Source: Erinaceus europaeus
Taxonomy: Eukaryota; Chordata; Mammalia; Eulipotyphla; Erinaceidae
Assembly: GCF_950295315.1 (NCBI RefSeq)
Contig: NC_080170.1
Coordinates: forward strand, 93,604,054-93,668,053
Length of the DNA stretch: 64,000 nucleotides
Direction: 5' to 3'
Below, piece after piece: positions 11,418 to 22,965 of the stretch. Made by a program: the position numbers and the translations under genes. The notes under the pieces are model-generated. The model was not told the DNA's origin. It saw only the letters and a program-made list of their open reading frames with translations, and ran no database searches. The stretch's first letter is position 1. Each line of letters starts with the position of its first letter.

Positions 11418-11610
11418 AAAATTTTTATTTATTTATTATTTGATAAAGATAGAGAGAAATTGAGAGGAATGGGGAACTAGAAAGACACCTGCAGCCCTAC
11501 TTCACTACTTGTGAAGCTTTTCCCCTGCAGGTGGGGACCAGGGGCTTGAACCTGGGTCCTTGGGCACTGCAATGTGTGCACTTAACTAGGTACTCCACCA
11601 CCTGGCCCCA
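11418..11610 (-). mobile_element. SINE-B, adjacent second copy
   Basis: It starts about 15 bp after the preceding SINE-B in the same direction, with a shorter purine body. The two heads differ, so these are two insertions, not a duplication. Confidence 0.9.
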
Positions 11611-11717
11611 GAATTTTTTTTTTTTTAATGAAAAGATGAAACTAAATGAACAGCTGCTAAAACTCTGTCTACCTGAAGTGTTTAGGCTAATCTTATTTAA
11701 AAATTAAGGAAAATGAG

Positions 11718-11885
11718 GGGGCCAGATAGTGGTGCACATAGTATGAAGAGCAAAGACCCAGGTTCGAACCCCCACTCCTCACTCTCCACCTGCAGGAGGT
11801 CTGCTTCTTAAGCTGGAAGCAAGTGGGTCTGCAGGCACTGAGCCCCCCAGTGATTACCTGGAGGCAAAAATAAATAAAAAATAAA
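11718..11885 (+). mobile_element. SINE, B-like head with A-type 3' unit
   Basis: GGGGGCCAGATAGTGGTGCA head, GGTTCGAACCCC B box, shortened body, then GCACTGAGCCCCCCAGTGAT...GGAGGCAAA tail. The body deletion removes the T/C stretch. Confidence 0.8.
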
Positions 11886-12404
11886 GGAAAATGACAGAAG
11901 TGGCAGGGAATTTATTTCACATGACCCAGAGATTAGTAAACCTTCAATTCTAGGTCTTTAGCAGAATGTATATTTTTCCCCAAATAAAAATCTGTGTTTC
12001 ACCCTAAATATATACAGTTGATAAACGCATAACTGTTCTGATTGGAGCCTGGGAATCTGGGGGACAGAGGTAATCAACTCTCATTTCTATCTCCTGTACT
12101 CCACAAAGCAAACTACGTAGAACTCTAAGGATTGTGATTATAAATAATGACAAAATTTCACTTCTTTGGTTTAGAAAAGAATTTAAGGCTATATATGGGA
12201 TAAGAAACATATCCATAAAGCCACTGGCCAGTGTCTTCTGACTCCTAACATAATCATAGTCCTAATTTGGAACTTAAATATCTCCAGTGGGAACAAAGTG
12301 CTGACTGAGTTTCCATATTAAGAATAGCTACTAATATTTATCTTATTACTATGAGTTGAGAACTTTTCATAAAGCCAAGGGTGTGGTTTATAGTTCCTCC
12401 TTAT

Positions 12405-12512
12405 TTTGGTGGCAGACTGCCTGTATTTGATTTCTGACTCCATTAATTATGAAACCTTTGGCCAATTATATAACCTTTCTTTGACTTGTCATCTCATCAT
12501 TTAGAACAGAAT
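12405..12512 (+). repeat. MIR fragment
   Basis: GGCAGACTGCCTGTATTTGA...CCAATTATATAACCTTTCTT follows the sense MIR pattern (tRNA-related part and core). Confidence 0.6.
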
Positions 12513-12519
12513 GTAGTAG

Positions 12520-12940
12520 TATGTTGGTGTATCCTTTTCTGGGTTCTGCTGAACCACTTGTAATATGTCTTGTCCAGGTAAAGGAGACCTTTATAATATG
12601 TCATGAGAATTTAGGTCCCTTCTCACAAATCTGACCTTGTACATAGGACATCTTAGATCAGCCTTGAGCATTGTCTGACTCAAAAAATTGGGAAACTATT
12701 CTCTACAACTTCATTATCTTCAGTTTACCATTGTTCTTAAATTAGCATAGTCTCACTTTCTTTCACTTGAAAATTCATAGAGCAGTGTAAAATTAGTTTC
12801 AAAGCAACACTAATTCTGTCTTTTTTACACATTGAAACAGTGTCACTTGTCACAATAGCAAGATAAATTTAATCACCTTGACAGAAAACTGTTGAACCTT
12901 GTAATCCTAAAATACAAAATGTCTTCATATATTTATAATT
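12520..12940. other. Intron, nothing recognised
   Basis: No repeat family, exon or hairpin stands out in this stretch. Confidence 0.4.
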
Positions 12941-12949
12941 TTTTATGAA

Positions 12950-13172
12950 CTTTATTTATTGGATAAAGACAGCCAGAAGTTGAGAGGGAAGGGGGTGATA
13001 GGGAGAGAGACAGAGAGACACCTGCAACACTGCTTCACCACTCACAAAGTTTTCCTCCCTCAGGTGGGGACATTGTGTGTGTGTGGGTTGGGGGGGTCAT
13101 TCAGACCCTGGGAACTTGTGCATTGTAACATAGGCACTCAGCCAGGTGCCTATGTTACACTACCCAGCACCA
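12950..13172 (-). mobile_element. SINE-B
   Basis: TTTATTTATTGGATAAAGAC, CACTCACAAAGTTTTCCTCC core, with a short GTGTGTGTGTG run inside the B-box area. Confidence 0.85.
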
Positions 13173-13759
13173 TATTTATAATTTTCTTAAGTCTTTGATT
13201 ATTTAAATAGACTGAAATGATATTGACCATCCATTTCTACTGAGAACAAAAATATGCTCAAAGTAGTAGTGACAGATTTAGGGATGATAGAAAGAAAAAC
13301 GGATTACAAGGGCAGTTACTTGAGAGTTAACACTTCTTTTATGAAAGATCATTAACATCAGTGTACATTTGATGACTTCCGGAGGAAGAGAAGTTGACCT
13401 GTTGCTCTCACTCAGTCCTCTGATTAGGGATGGGTGATACATATTTTGCAGATAATTCATAAAATAACTGTCAGGCAAAACTCTGACACATATATGTCAT
13501 TAGATTTGAGTATAGTCAGGTAAAATATGTGTATTAAAGTAAAATGTAACTAGTATTCAATGAATGGAAGTACAGAGAAGTGGGGGGGGCAGTATGATAT
13601 TTGTATTTATATTTATGTATGATTTCTTGCCAGAACTCATTGCCAGTAGTCAACAAGGTTAATGCCAATGAATAATATTTGATCGAACAGTTTCTGCATA
13701 AGTAGCAGTTGGGCTAGAAACATAATACTCTACCTTATATACCAGCTGTATATATTTTC

Positions 13760-13885
13760 TCATTTTCACCTTTATAATAATTCAGTGAGCTTGCTCTATT
13801 TCTCAGAGAACATAGCCAAACTAAAAGAAATCATCCATGACTTGTCCAGAATTGTTCTGTAGGGCTAAAACTTGAAGCCAAACAT
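13760..13885 (-). repeat. MIR fragment
   Basis: TTCAGTGAGCTTGCTCTATT...ATAGCCAAACTAAA...GGGCTAAAACTTGAAGCC follows the antisense MIR layout, with the tRNA-related end at the right. Confidence 0.55.
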
Positions 13886-14111
13886 CGTTTTTCTTTTCTT
13901 TTCTCTTCTTTTCTTTTCTTGCCTTTTCTTTTCCCTCCCTCCCTCCCTTCCTCCCTCCCTCCTTCCCTCCCTTCCTTCCTTCCTTCCTTCCTACCTTTCT
14001 TTCTTTCTTTCTCCCTTTCTTCCTGTCTTTTTTTTCTCCTCCTCCTCCTCCTCCTCCTCCTCTTCTTCTTCTTCTTCTTCTTCTTCTTCTTCTTCTTCTT
14101 CTTCTTCTTCT

Positions 14112-14145
<34 letters not shown>

Positions 14146-14148
14146 TGT
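13886..14148 (-). repeat. Expanded purine tail of an L1 (pyrimidine tract on + strand)
   Basis: About 260 nt almost purely T/C on the + strand: TTTTC, then TCCC/TTCC, then TTTC units, then (TCC)n giving way to (TCT)n near 14060-14133. It abuts the 3' end of the - strand L1 at 14150, so on the - strand it is the element's A-rich tail grown into (AGG)n/(AAG)n. Open frames here are poly-Ser, poly-Phe or poly-Arg artefacts. Confidence 0.9.
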
Positions 14149-14149
14149 A

Positions 14150-14410
14150 TTGAGGGGCTAATGGTTTGCAGTATAGGCTTTAGCACATAGGCACACCCTC
14201 TCATTTCCTTTTGATTGATGGCTAGGAGATACAACAGGACCCCAATGTCCCTTCATCCTGTCCCTTCCCCAGAGTCTTTTGCTTTGGTGCAATACAGCAT
14301 ACCCTGTCCCATGTTTCACTTTATGTCCTCCCTTACTGTCTTTTGTTCTTAAGTTCCTCTTATGAGTGAGATCATTTGGTATTGGTCTTACTCTTTCTGG
14401 AGGTCAAGCT
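14150..14410 (-). mobile_element. L1 3' end
   Basis: GAGGGGCTAATGGTTTGCAG, then CCAGAGTCTTTTGCTTTGGT and CTCTTATGAGTGAGATCATT are the antisense hedgehog-type L1 3' UTR also found at 28140. Confidence 0.85.
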
Positions 14411-14808
14411 TTTTGATACAAAATCTGTACTTTTCCATCTTATCACAATCACTTTCTGGACGCATCCTTTTTTTTTTTTGGAAAGTCTAATTACAGCTAA
14501 TACTTTTTCTGGGACAAACCATATAATTTTATAAGCAGTACTATTCAGGTAGTATTCAAGGTTTGTAATACTAAGCAGGGTAAATTTTTTTTCTCAAAAC
14601 ACTAACACCTCTTTTTTGTATTCTACTTTAATCACAGAGGTAGGTTTGACATTGTCACAGTACCCAGTTCATTTCCTTTATATTCTTCCTATGCATTTAT
14701 CTGTGCTGAAAATCTAGATCACCAGCAGGGTAAAAAAATGGTGCCTATAATTTGTAAAAAATTAAATAAACATAATGCCACTTTACTTTTGAAAAGGATG
14801 TTAAAGAT

Positions 14809-14871
14809 TGGGAATCGGGCAGTAGCGCAGTGGGTTAAGCACACATGGCACAAAGTGCAAGGATAGGTGTG
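14809..14871 (+). mobile_element. 63-bp SINE-A head only, with 14-bp target duplication
   Basis: The insert holds only the tRNA-like part (GGGCAGTAGCGCAGTGGGTTA onward) and stops before the B box. The flanks 14795-14808 and 14872-14885 are identical 14-mers (AGGATGTTAAAGAT). There is no body and no A tail. Confidence 0.9.
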
Positions 14872-14889
14872 AGGATGTTAAAGATCATG

Positions 14890-15430
14890 TGTGGGTTACA
14901 TTGAGTATTAAAATTTAATTGTTTATAAAAGTCTTAAATAAAGAAAATTGAATGGATTGCATTTTGATAAAAAAATACATGAGGTTCTTTTACAAATAAA
15001 AATGCAGGGCTGCCTCAAGATTCTTCTCTGAAATGAAATAGAAACCTATAATAGCCACCACCCTGCAGATGTCTGCAAATGAGCACTGCAGGTAGATATA
15101 TATAGTAGGTGTACCTTGATTTGTTTATATGCCACCTTTTTCTAAAATGACAGTAACAACAAATAGCATAGGTGGGTAGAACTAAGTGTACTTTTACATT
15201 AGTACTTGAATTGGTTTGTAGCTCTTCACTCTCCTATGTCAGTTGGGGGCAAAAAAAATATATGCTGTATCCCTGAAAAACAGAGAAATAGTGGGTTTGA
15301 TCTGTTTTTTATTTCCTAAGCTGCTTCAGATGGAAGAAGGCCCTGATTCTAGCCTTAAGCGCCTCTTCCTTACATTTATTTTGCAAAAATGTTGACTCCT
15401 ACCATCCTTTTTTGGTGCCTGTAAGTTGTA
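14890..15430. other. Intron, nothing recognised
   Basis: AT-rich sequence without a recognised repeat or exon. Confidence 0.4.
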
Positions 15431-15439
15431 GAAAAACTC

Positions 15440-15598
15440 GGGGGCCAGGCAATGGTGCATTCTGTTGAGCGCACATGTTACCATGCACGAAGACCACAGT
15501 TCAAGCTCACTTCCCACCTGCAGTGTGGGAAGCTTCACAAGTGTCTGCAGATGTCTATTGATCGCTCTCCCTATCTACTCCTATCCTCTCATTTTCTT
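15440..15598 (+). mobile_element. SINE-B
   Basis: GGGGCCAGGCAATGGTGCAT head, GTTCAAGCTC B box, CCCACCTGCAG core and a T/C body that runs into the next repeat. Confidence 0.85.
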
Positions 15599-15599
15599 T

Positions 15600-16945
15600 T
15601 TTTTTTTAATTTTTATTTATAAAATGGAAATATTGACAAGACCATAGGATCAGAGGGGGTACAATTCCACACAATTCCCACCACCAGAACTTCGTATCCA
15701 ATCCCCTCCCTTGATAGCTTTCCTATTCTTTTTCCTTCTGGGAGTATGGACTCAGGGTCATTATGGGGTACAGAAGGTGGAAGGTCTGGCTTCTGTAATT
15801 GCTTTGCCGCTGAACATGGGCATTGACAGGTCAATCCATACTTCCAGGCTGTCTTTCTCTTTTCCTAGTGGGGCAGGGCTCTGGGGAAGTGGGGCTCCAG
15901 GACACATTGGTGGGGATGTCTGCCCAGGGAAGTCTGGTTGGCATCATGGTAGCATCTGGAACCTGGTGGCTGAAAAAGAGTTAAAATAGAAAGCAGAACA
16001 AATTGTTGAGTAATCATGAACCTAAAGGCAAGAGTACTGCAGATGAAGATTTGGGGTCGCCATTTTGGAAAAAGCTAGTAGGTCTATTTGCAGTATAATC
16101 CAAGGGGCCCATGACTTTACAGTTTTTGCCTAAGCCTGACATCTGATAAGCAGGTGGACCCAAGCTACTGTCTGGGGAGATGGTGTCATAGATGGAAAAA
16201 GGACTAGAAAGCTGGATAAGGGAAGAGAGTAGCTCCCAAATATGGGGAAAATGTATAAATATTAATGACTGTAAACCCCATCAATTTGATCTGGGGCCCA
16301 TATTTAGCATAGGAGCCTATGTCACCTCTACATTCCTGTAGTTCTGAGCTCGCATTCTGGCTAGGAACATTCCAGGCTGCACTAATTTCAGGACCCATCT
16401 TCCTCGGGTGGTAGGTAGAGTGAGTATGTTATCCAGCCTCCCTTTGGTGAATGGAACATTCCCTACCATTGTTGATCCACATTGAGGATAAGGTCCTATA
16501 GGGGCCCACATAGGGGTCCAATGTGTTGTTCCTAATGGAGATGACCAGTGACAGTGGCAAGAGGGATCTGTTAGAGGTCTAGGTCCATCATGTCAATAAT
16601 AACTACAACAACAATAAAAAAAGAAAAAAATTGGACAAATTATGTTGTTCCTGATGGAGGTGACTAGTGACAGTGGAGAGAGGATCTGTTAAAGGTCTAG
16701 GCCCATCATGTCTGTGTGAGAATCCAAGGATTCCCTAACTAGGGCCCCAGGTGATGGGGTGACCTGATAGTGACTAATGAATCATCACTAAAGTATACCA
16801 GTCTCTTGCCCTTATTCAGCTTTTGTAGTCCTTACTTTGTCTGCTTTGGAGTGACTGAGGGAAGTGTAATAGGAAGTAGTGAGGAGGGTATCTAGGTCTA
16901 AGTAGCAACTATTTCATTAGGTACTTTTAGGTACGGTGTCCCGTT
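15600..16945 (-). repeat. Family R copy
   Basis: It begins (left) with the T-rich complement of an A tail, then ACAATTCCCACCACCAGAAC, GTGGGGCAGGGCTCTGGGGA and further blocks shared with 19420-21440 and 52945-53745. A partial internal repeat of the GATGGAGGTGACTAGTGACA block occurs at about 16535 and 16655. No coding frame is evident. Confidence 0.75.
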
Positions 16946-16969
16946 CAAGCAAATAAGAAATAGCATGGA

Positions 16970-17155
16970 AAAAATGGTTCCCAGGAGCAGTGGATTTCTC
17001 ATGCAGGCACCAAGCCCCAGCAGTAACCCTGATGGCAATAAAGTAAAAGGAATAGAAAAAGTCCTGTCCAGAACATGGGTGGTGGGTGTGTCATGGATAT
17101 ACTATACCCTGTAATTTTAAAATCTTATAAACTACTGTTAAACCACTAATAAGAG
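16970..17155 (+). repeat. SINE-A 3' unit followed by family R 3' end
   Basis: CCAGGAGCAGTGGATTTCTC...CACCAAGCCCCAGCAGTAAC is the long-form SINE tail. From about 17055 GGTGGTGGGTGTGTCATG... and TAAACCACTAATAAGAG resemble the family R 3' end. Confidence 0.55.
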
Positions 17156-17159
17156 TTTA

Positions 17160-17800
17160 AAAAGAAAAGAAAATATAAAAAGTAAAACCCTGTGTAAAAC
17201 TGGCTTTAAGAACTGACCTCAAGATTTTCCCATTCTATACTACCCTGCCCTGAATCAATGCCATGCCAGTTGACTTAGTCTGTGCTAAACATGGATACAA
17301 AAATTACAATATAGCAGCTCAGTTTTTCATCACTATAGCTAACTAACTCAGCACCCCAGAACACAAATGTGAGGTCAAAAGTGGGGTTGAGCCTTGGCTC
17401 AAGGTGTATACCTGAAAAGTTAGGAATATTATCTGTCGTCCTAACAAGGAAAGCTCTCATTCGTGGCCTGTTTACTGTCGTTGTCACACTGTGCTACTTG
17501 ATTAGGTAATAGACAAATTAATATAGCAGTGATTAGAAGCAACCTATCAGTAAATTTGAGAAACAGTGATCATCAGAAGCAGATGTTCAGGTAGCAGTTA
17601 GGAGGGAAGGATGCTGTAGTTGGATTATCAGGATTGTTAAATGAAGGTTCATATAGTTCAGTAACCCCCAAGATTGTCACTGAGTAATCCATCTCATAAC
17701 AGCAATCAGTGGTTCTCAGTGATCCAGAATCACGTAGGGGATCCAAGTGTTTCAGAAGCAAAATAATTTGATGTATTTTAGAAAGACATAAGAGATTTTT
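17160..17800. other. Intron, nothing recognised
   Basis: No known repeat or exon seen. Confidence 0.4.
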
Positions 17801-17802
17801 AC

Positions 17803-18106
17803 TCTGGGGGGCATTGCTGAGCAGTGACTCACTGGTTTAAGTGCACATAGTATGAAGCACAAGGACCTGTGCGACGATCCTGGTTGGAGTCCCCAGCTCC
17901 CCATCTGCAGGGGGAGGTCACTTTTTCACAAGTGGTGTAGCAGATCTGCTGGTGTACCTTCTCTCTCCGTCTCTATCTTTCCCCCCTCTCAATTTCTCTC
18001 TGTCCTACCCATTTAAAAAAAATGGAAAAAATGGCCACCAGGATCAGTGGATTCTTAGTGCAGGCTACTGAGCCCCATCAATAATCCTGGAGGCAAAAAA
18101 AAAAAA
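17803..18106 (+). mobile_element. SINE-A, long form, diverged
   Basis: Head with AGCAGTGACTCACTGGTTTA, CCCAGCTCCCCATCTGCAGG core, T/C body, AATGGAAAAAATGGCCACCA and a GGAGGCAAAAAAAA tail. It ends about 375 bp before the third exon. Confidence 0.88.
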
Positions 18107-18480
18107 GATATATATTTCTACTCCAAATTGGAAGCAGGTGAGGTGGTGTTGGCAGTTAGGACAAAGCTCCAACGATTTTTTAAAAACACTTTTGCAAAAG
18201 GCCTCTTTGCATAATTATGCAAAATAACCAGAACAATACAATAATGAATATTTACTCATTTTGGTAAGTTTATACTAACCTCTGTAATTTCCATTAATGG
18301 CTTTTCAATGCAGATTGGAGACTTAAGATCATGATGACCTGAAGTCATCAATACCATGCTCTTTCTTTGTGTTCACAGTTTGAGTTTAAGACATTAGGAT
18401 GTTACTCCTTGTAGAAGTTACTCCTACAGACAGTAGATAGATGTACAATTCTCCCTGACATTGTCTCTTGTTCTGTGAAG

Positions 18481-18619
18481 TTGTCATCAGGCAGAACGCC
18501 TACCTTCCATTCCTGTGGGCACCATAAGCACAGTGTTAACATCAAAAAATGGAAAAGAGAAGCAACTTCAAGAGTCAGTCCAGAAGTATCACAATCGACT
18601 GGCCGAACAGCAGCCACAG
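18481..18619 (+). CDS. MORC1: MORC1 coding exon (last CW cysteine and linker)
   Basis: The start is set by homology. With an acceptor after TTCTGTGAAG the exon gives one base (T, completing AGT Ser) and then 46 codons opening CHQAERLPSIPVGTISTVLT and closing HNRLAEQQPQ. It ends in phase 0 at a CAG/GTGAGT donor. The opening Cys is the fourth zinc ligand of the CW finger, so the finger is encoded over three exons. A second possible acceptor ten bases later (CATCAG) would remove this Cys and shift the frame, so I reject it. The rest is a Ser/Lys/Gln-rich linker that in MORC1 lies between the CW finger and the C-terminal coiled coil. The following intron is about 23 kb, the largest in the window. 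Confidence 0.92.
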
Positions 18620-18719
18620 GTGAGTGGTTAGTAATTCTCAAACTCTACCCCAGCTCTTGAGCTACTGGCTTCATGTATGCCAGTTGACTAATGTGAGTTA
18701 CCTACTTAAAATGAGTAGA

Positions 18720-18868
18720 CCCATGACAGCAGTAACAACCATAATAAAAACAATGATAAAACAACAAGGGCAACAAAAGGGAAAAAATGGCTTCCACGAG
18801 CAGTGGATTCATAGTGCAGGCACCAAGCCCCAGCAATAACTCTGGAGACAAAAAAAAAAAAAAAAAGT
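18720..18868 (+). mobile_element. SINE-A 3' half
   Basis: CAACAAGGGCAACAAAAGGG, then the GAGCAGTGGATTCATAGTGC unit and an A tail. The tRNA head is missing. Confidence 0.85.
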
Positions 18869-18871
18869 AGA

Positions 18872-18981
18872 CCCCAGAAAGATAGCACAGTAGTTATACA
18901 ACAGAATTTCTTGCTTAAGGCACCTAGGAACCAGGCCTCTATTTCCTTGCATTACAGCAGACCAAAATTCAGCAATGGTCT

Positions 18982-18985
<4 letters not shown>
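18872..18985 (+). mobile_element. SINE-C
   Basis: CCCAGAAAGATAGCACAGTA head, TTGCTTAAGGCACCTAGGAA and CAGCAATGG end, passing into the CA run. Confidence 0.7.
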
Positions 18986-19056
<71 letters not shown>

Positions 19057-19083
19057 CTATATATATGTATACATATATATATT
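18986..19083. repeat. Compound (CA)n-(A)n-(CA)n-(TA)n microsatellite
   Basis: About 36 nt of CA, about 21 A, another short CA run, then TATATATGTATACATATATA. It probably grew from the SINE-C tail just before it. Confidence 0.95.
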
Positions 19084-19089
19084 CATTCC

Positions 19090-19415
19090 CCCTTTCCCAT
19101 TTTCTTTACCTTTTTAAAAATTTTATATGTGTGTAAGTGTGTATTATTACATTGTAAGGTTTCAGAAGTGCATCATTGAAAATCAACATGGGTATTTCAT
19201 TGCAAATCACCACGGTTGTCCCAAGGTTGCAAATACTGATTACCTGTCATCTCTACAACTGTCCGTGTACATTTGTACACATTTGCCCCCTTTTTCTTCT
19301 AGGTCCAATCCTCTCTACCCTTCCAAGCCACACATAACCCTATTACTACATCCAAATATTTCTCTTTTTCATCCCTTCTCTCTGGGACTTGATAGTGCTA
19401 AACTTCAGAGCCCCC
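19090..19415. other. Intron, unclassified
   Basis: It is pyrimidine-rich toward the right and may be part of the adjoining family R copy, but I cannot align it. Confidence 0.3.
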
Positions 19416-19419
19416 TTAT

Positions 19420-21440
19420 CCTCTTCCCCCTATAACTTTTCCCCCACTGGAAGCATGGATCATAGTTGTTTTGAGGGTGCAGAAGGGAGGAGTTCTGGCC
19501 TCTGCTATTGCTTCTCCACTGGAATTGGCTATTGGCAGGTCGATTCTTACCTCCAGCCTGTTTCTGTCTTTTCTGAGTGGGGTAGGGCTCCAGAGAGATG
19601 AGATTCCAGTATACATTGGTGAGGTCGACTGCCAGGAGAAGTCAGGGTGGAATCATGGTCACATCTGCAACTTGGTGTGTGAAAGGTGGCAGGACATCAA
19701 GTGAAACAAAATGGTTAGTGAACAGGAACCAAAAAGTAGGAATAGGGCAGATGAGATTGGGTATCTTGGGGTGGAAGAAAGCTTGGAAATCCATTTTAGG
19801 CTTGTTTCTAGGGGCCCATGACTATGGTAGTTTTTGCTTGAGTTTGATAGTTAGCATGAAATTAGATAAAAAAAATATTGTTGAAAAAATGGTATCAGAG
19901 TAGAGAAAAGGACTAGAAAGTTGGATTAGGACACAGAGTAGCTTCCATTCTTGAAAAAATTCTGTGGATAGAATTAACTATTTACTTCCATCCACCTGAT
20001 CCAGGGTATATCCCCAGAGCATAATGTAACCCAAAAACCCCTATTAGTCTGAGCACGCAGCTCATGGTCACAGCTGGAAACAGTGCAGGCTGCACTCATC
20101 CGAGGACCAGTCTTGACTGGCAATCCCTACAATAGCTGCTCTATAGTGAGGGCTTGTGATGACGTTCCTGATAGAAGTGACCAGTGGTGGTGCAGAGAGG
20201 GATACATTAGAGGTCTCTAAGCCTATCATAATTGTGTGGGAATCCAAGAATTCCCTGGGAAGGGCCTCAGATGATGAGGTGGTGTGACACTGACCAAAAT
20301 GGTCATTATCAAGTGAGCCATCTCTTGCCCTTATCCTACTTTTGTAGGATACCCCCAGGTCCTCTTTTTGTCTGATGACCTTAGACTTTCTCCCAGTTGT
20401 TTAAGCTTCAAGTATCATTTATTCAACCCAACCAGAATTAGCTTTTTTAGGCTCTATCTTCTTTGGGCCTTTATATTGCTAAACTAATTCGTTCTAAGTC
20501 TAATAGATTAGCAAATTTATGGTACTCTCTTTAGGTAGTACAACTAGGAATGCAGGTTTATTAGATCTAAGTCTACTCATCAAGGACTATTGAATACTAT
20601 TAACTTTGAGTTATATAATTGCCCCTAGCTTATGGCTACACGTACACCTGTACCTATTACTTGATACACTTCCCCATACCTAATATCTGTAACTTTGTTA
20701 GATGGTGTGTCATCTAAAGTAGATGTAGGTAGTCCCATGTGCTAGGAAAGATCTCACCAGGTTTGAATTTGTGAGGTTAATATCTCAAGCTCCGTATCTC
20801 TGGTAGTCCACTATAAGTGACAGCATAATGTGGGATGGCAGCACTAGTAGTGATCTGGTTGAGGTCACCATAGGTGGTATGGTGGTAAAGAATCAAAGAA
20901 CTATTGAGAAGTGTGGGCATTGACTTAGAGGTTCTAGGACTAGGAGAAATGAGGACACCAAAGAGAATGAAAGGGGTTTCTTGGAGTCTTAGAAAGAGCT
21001 AAGAATAGGAATAATCAATTGTCATTAAAACCAGGTTAGTTGGGGTTTTGTTTTTTTATGTTAATCCAATGGTTAGCATCTATAGTCATATACTAGATCT
21101 TACTTTACTTTGTGGCCTTTAGTGGTATATGAACATCTTCACATTTTAGATACTGACAGGGCCAAATGGTCTTCATCTGTCTGGTCTAAAGTTGTAGTTG
21201 ACTTAGATGTTTAAAAAACTATACACACACACACACACACATATTTTTAGAGCTCCTTGAAAAGTTTAAGCCCAGTTTTAGAGTTTGATCATCTTACAAA
21301 TCTGAAGTATTGATTACTTAGGCTAAAGCAAATATTTGTACTTAGAGCTATGGGTTTTGCAGTTAAAGAACTTGAAGTATTATATCTATTTCCTCTCTGA
21401 CATATCACTGAAAGTCTGTGCCCACCCACCTCACCCCTTA
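19420..21440 (-). repeat. Family R copy, longest in window
   Basis: About 2 kb alignable piecewise to 1-485, 15600-16945, 37915-38640 and 51300-53745. It lacks the extreme 3' end. Known open frames are short and unlike any protein family I recognise. A short CA run lies at about 21222-21240. Confidence 0.7.
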
Positions 21441-21539
21441 GTAACCATTATAGTTTTCCACAGTTTAAAATATGTTTCTTGCTTTGTTTTGTGGTTACCA
21501 TAAGTGTAATAACTAGCACTGTGTATCTAGAAAAGACTC

Positions 21540-22965
21540 TTTTAAGTTGATCTTGATTAACAAACATTTGTTAGCACTGCTTTGTCTTTTAATTCTCTCC
21601 CCTATTTGCTTGTTCTTTCCTATTTTTAATGTGTTTTTAGTTCTAGTCTACTACTATTCACCCCACTTGGAACATGTATTCCTTTGCTTCCTCCTTTCCT
21701 GTGGGACTCACTTCAGTAGTTCTTGTAAGGTGGAGTTGATTGTGGCAAATTCCTTTAGCTTTTGAATATTTGATAAAACCTTTATTTCTCCCTCATATTT
21801 GAAGGCTAATTTTGCAGGATACAAGATTTGTAGCTAGAATTCCCTCTCCTTTAGAACTTTGAATAGGTCATTCCACTCTCTTCTTGCCTCTAAGGTTTGT
21901 GAAGAGAGATCTGATGAAAGTCTTATAGCTCTGCCTTCCTATGTAACTCCTTTCCCTAGCAGCCTGCAAAATTGTTCCTTGTAGTTGAATTTTGATAGTT
22001 TTATAATAATGTGCTTTGGCTTTGGTCTTTTTGTGTTTATAAATCTGAGTGATCATTCTGCCTCTTGAATGAGAATGTTCTGAGAGTTTCCAAAGTGAAA
22101 GAAATTCTCAGCTAAAATTTCTCTGAAAATGAACACTCAGCCTTTGGCCTTGTCTTCCTCCTTAGATATACCCATCACTCTTATATTTGATCTTTTAATG
22201 GAGTCTTCAATTTCACAGAGAGTTGCTTTAGTCTTTGTGAACCATTCCTCTCCCTCATCTTTGAATTCAAAGAGTGGGCTGGCCATATTGTCTAGATTGG
22301 AAATTATTTCTTCTGATTGTGTGGGTCTATTTCCTAAACCTTTTACCTGGGCGTGGATTGCAGTTAGAGAGTCTTTTACCCCCCTGGAGTTCTGTTTGAA
22401 AGTTTTCTTTCATGATTCCTAACTCCTTAGTGAGTTCTGACTAAAGTTCTTTTAATAAAGCTTTGAAGACTCTTAGTGAACTGTTCTGAGTTCCTCTCTT
22501 GTGTTTTAATTTCATAGTAAAAATACTCTTTCAATTCTTGCTTAGGTTTTTGGAGAGTCCTCATAATGAGCTTTCTGTAGTCTGTCTCTGACAGTCTCTC
22601 TAAATCTGTAATTCCTTGAATTTCCTCTGTTTCATTTCTGTCTGGCCGATATGGCATGGTTAGCTGTTTAGTTGTTTCTTTGTGCATTTTTTTGTCCTGG
22701 TTATTGCTGACCAGCAGGTGGTGCTGTTGTGATCTCTAGGCTTCTCTTGTTTATATGATCTGCGCCGGGGGTTGGGGTGGTGTCTGTTTTGGGCTGTCTT
22801 GTGGTCACAAATGCTCTGTTTTATGTTGTGTTCTTGCTTTAAATACAGAAGGCTACCCCCCCCCCCCAGTCAAAGACTGAGAGGTTTTAAGCCTTTTTCT
22901 CTTTTCTTCAGGCACTAGGAACAACTTTCAATGCTTGCTATGCTTAAAATGAAATTGGCAAAATG
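21540..22965 (-). mobile_element. L1 5' UTR and ORF1 region, broken
   Basis: Antisense frames resemble L1 ORF1. The frame at 22687-22427 holds ITDLERLSETDYRKLIMRTL, like the N-terminal part, and the one at 22056-21868 holds ILQAARERSYI, like the C-terminal domain's KAAREKG region. The right end is GC-richer (CTGCGCCGGGGGTTGGGG near 22760) with a C run at 22857-22869, like a 5' UTR. The two halves are in different frames and ORF2 is absent. Confidence 0.75.

Noticed and set aside
13821..14234. Long open frames of 80-137 codons (poly-Ser, poly-Phe, poly-Arg)
   Set aside because: They are created by the TCT/TCC microsatellite and have no gene signals.
18475..18660. Open frame MKLSSGRTPTFHSC... 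over the third exon
   Set aside because: It is a shadow frame; the MORC1 frame and phases identify the real one.
18986..19083. CRISPR or satellite array
   Set aside because: Plain dinucleotide microsatellite; no spaced repeats anywhere in the window.
21868..22687. L1 ORF1-like frames as a gene
   Set aside because: They are antisense, frameshifted pieces of one retroelement.
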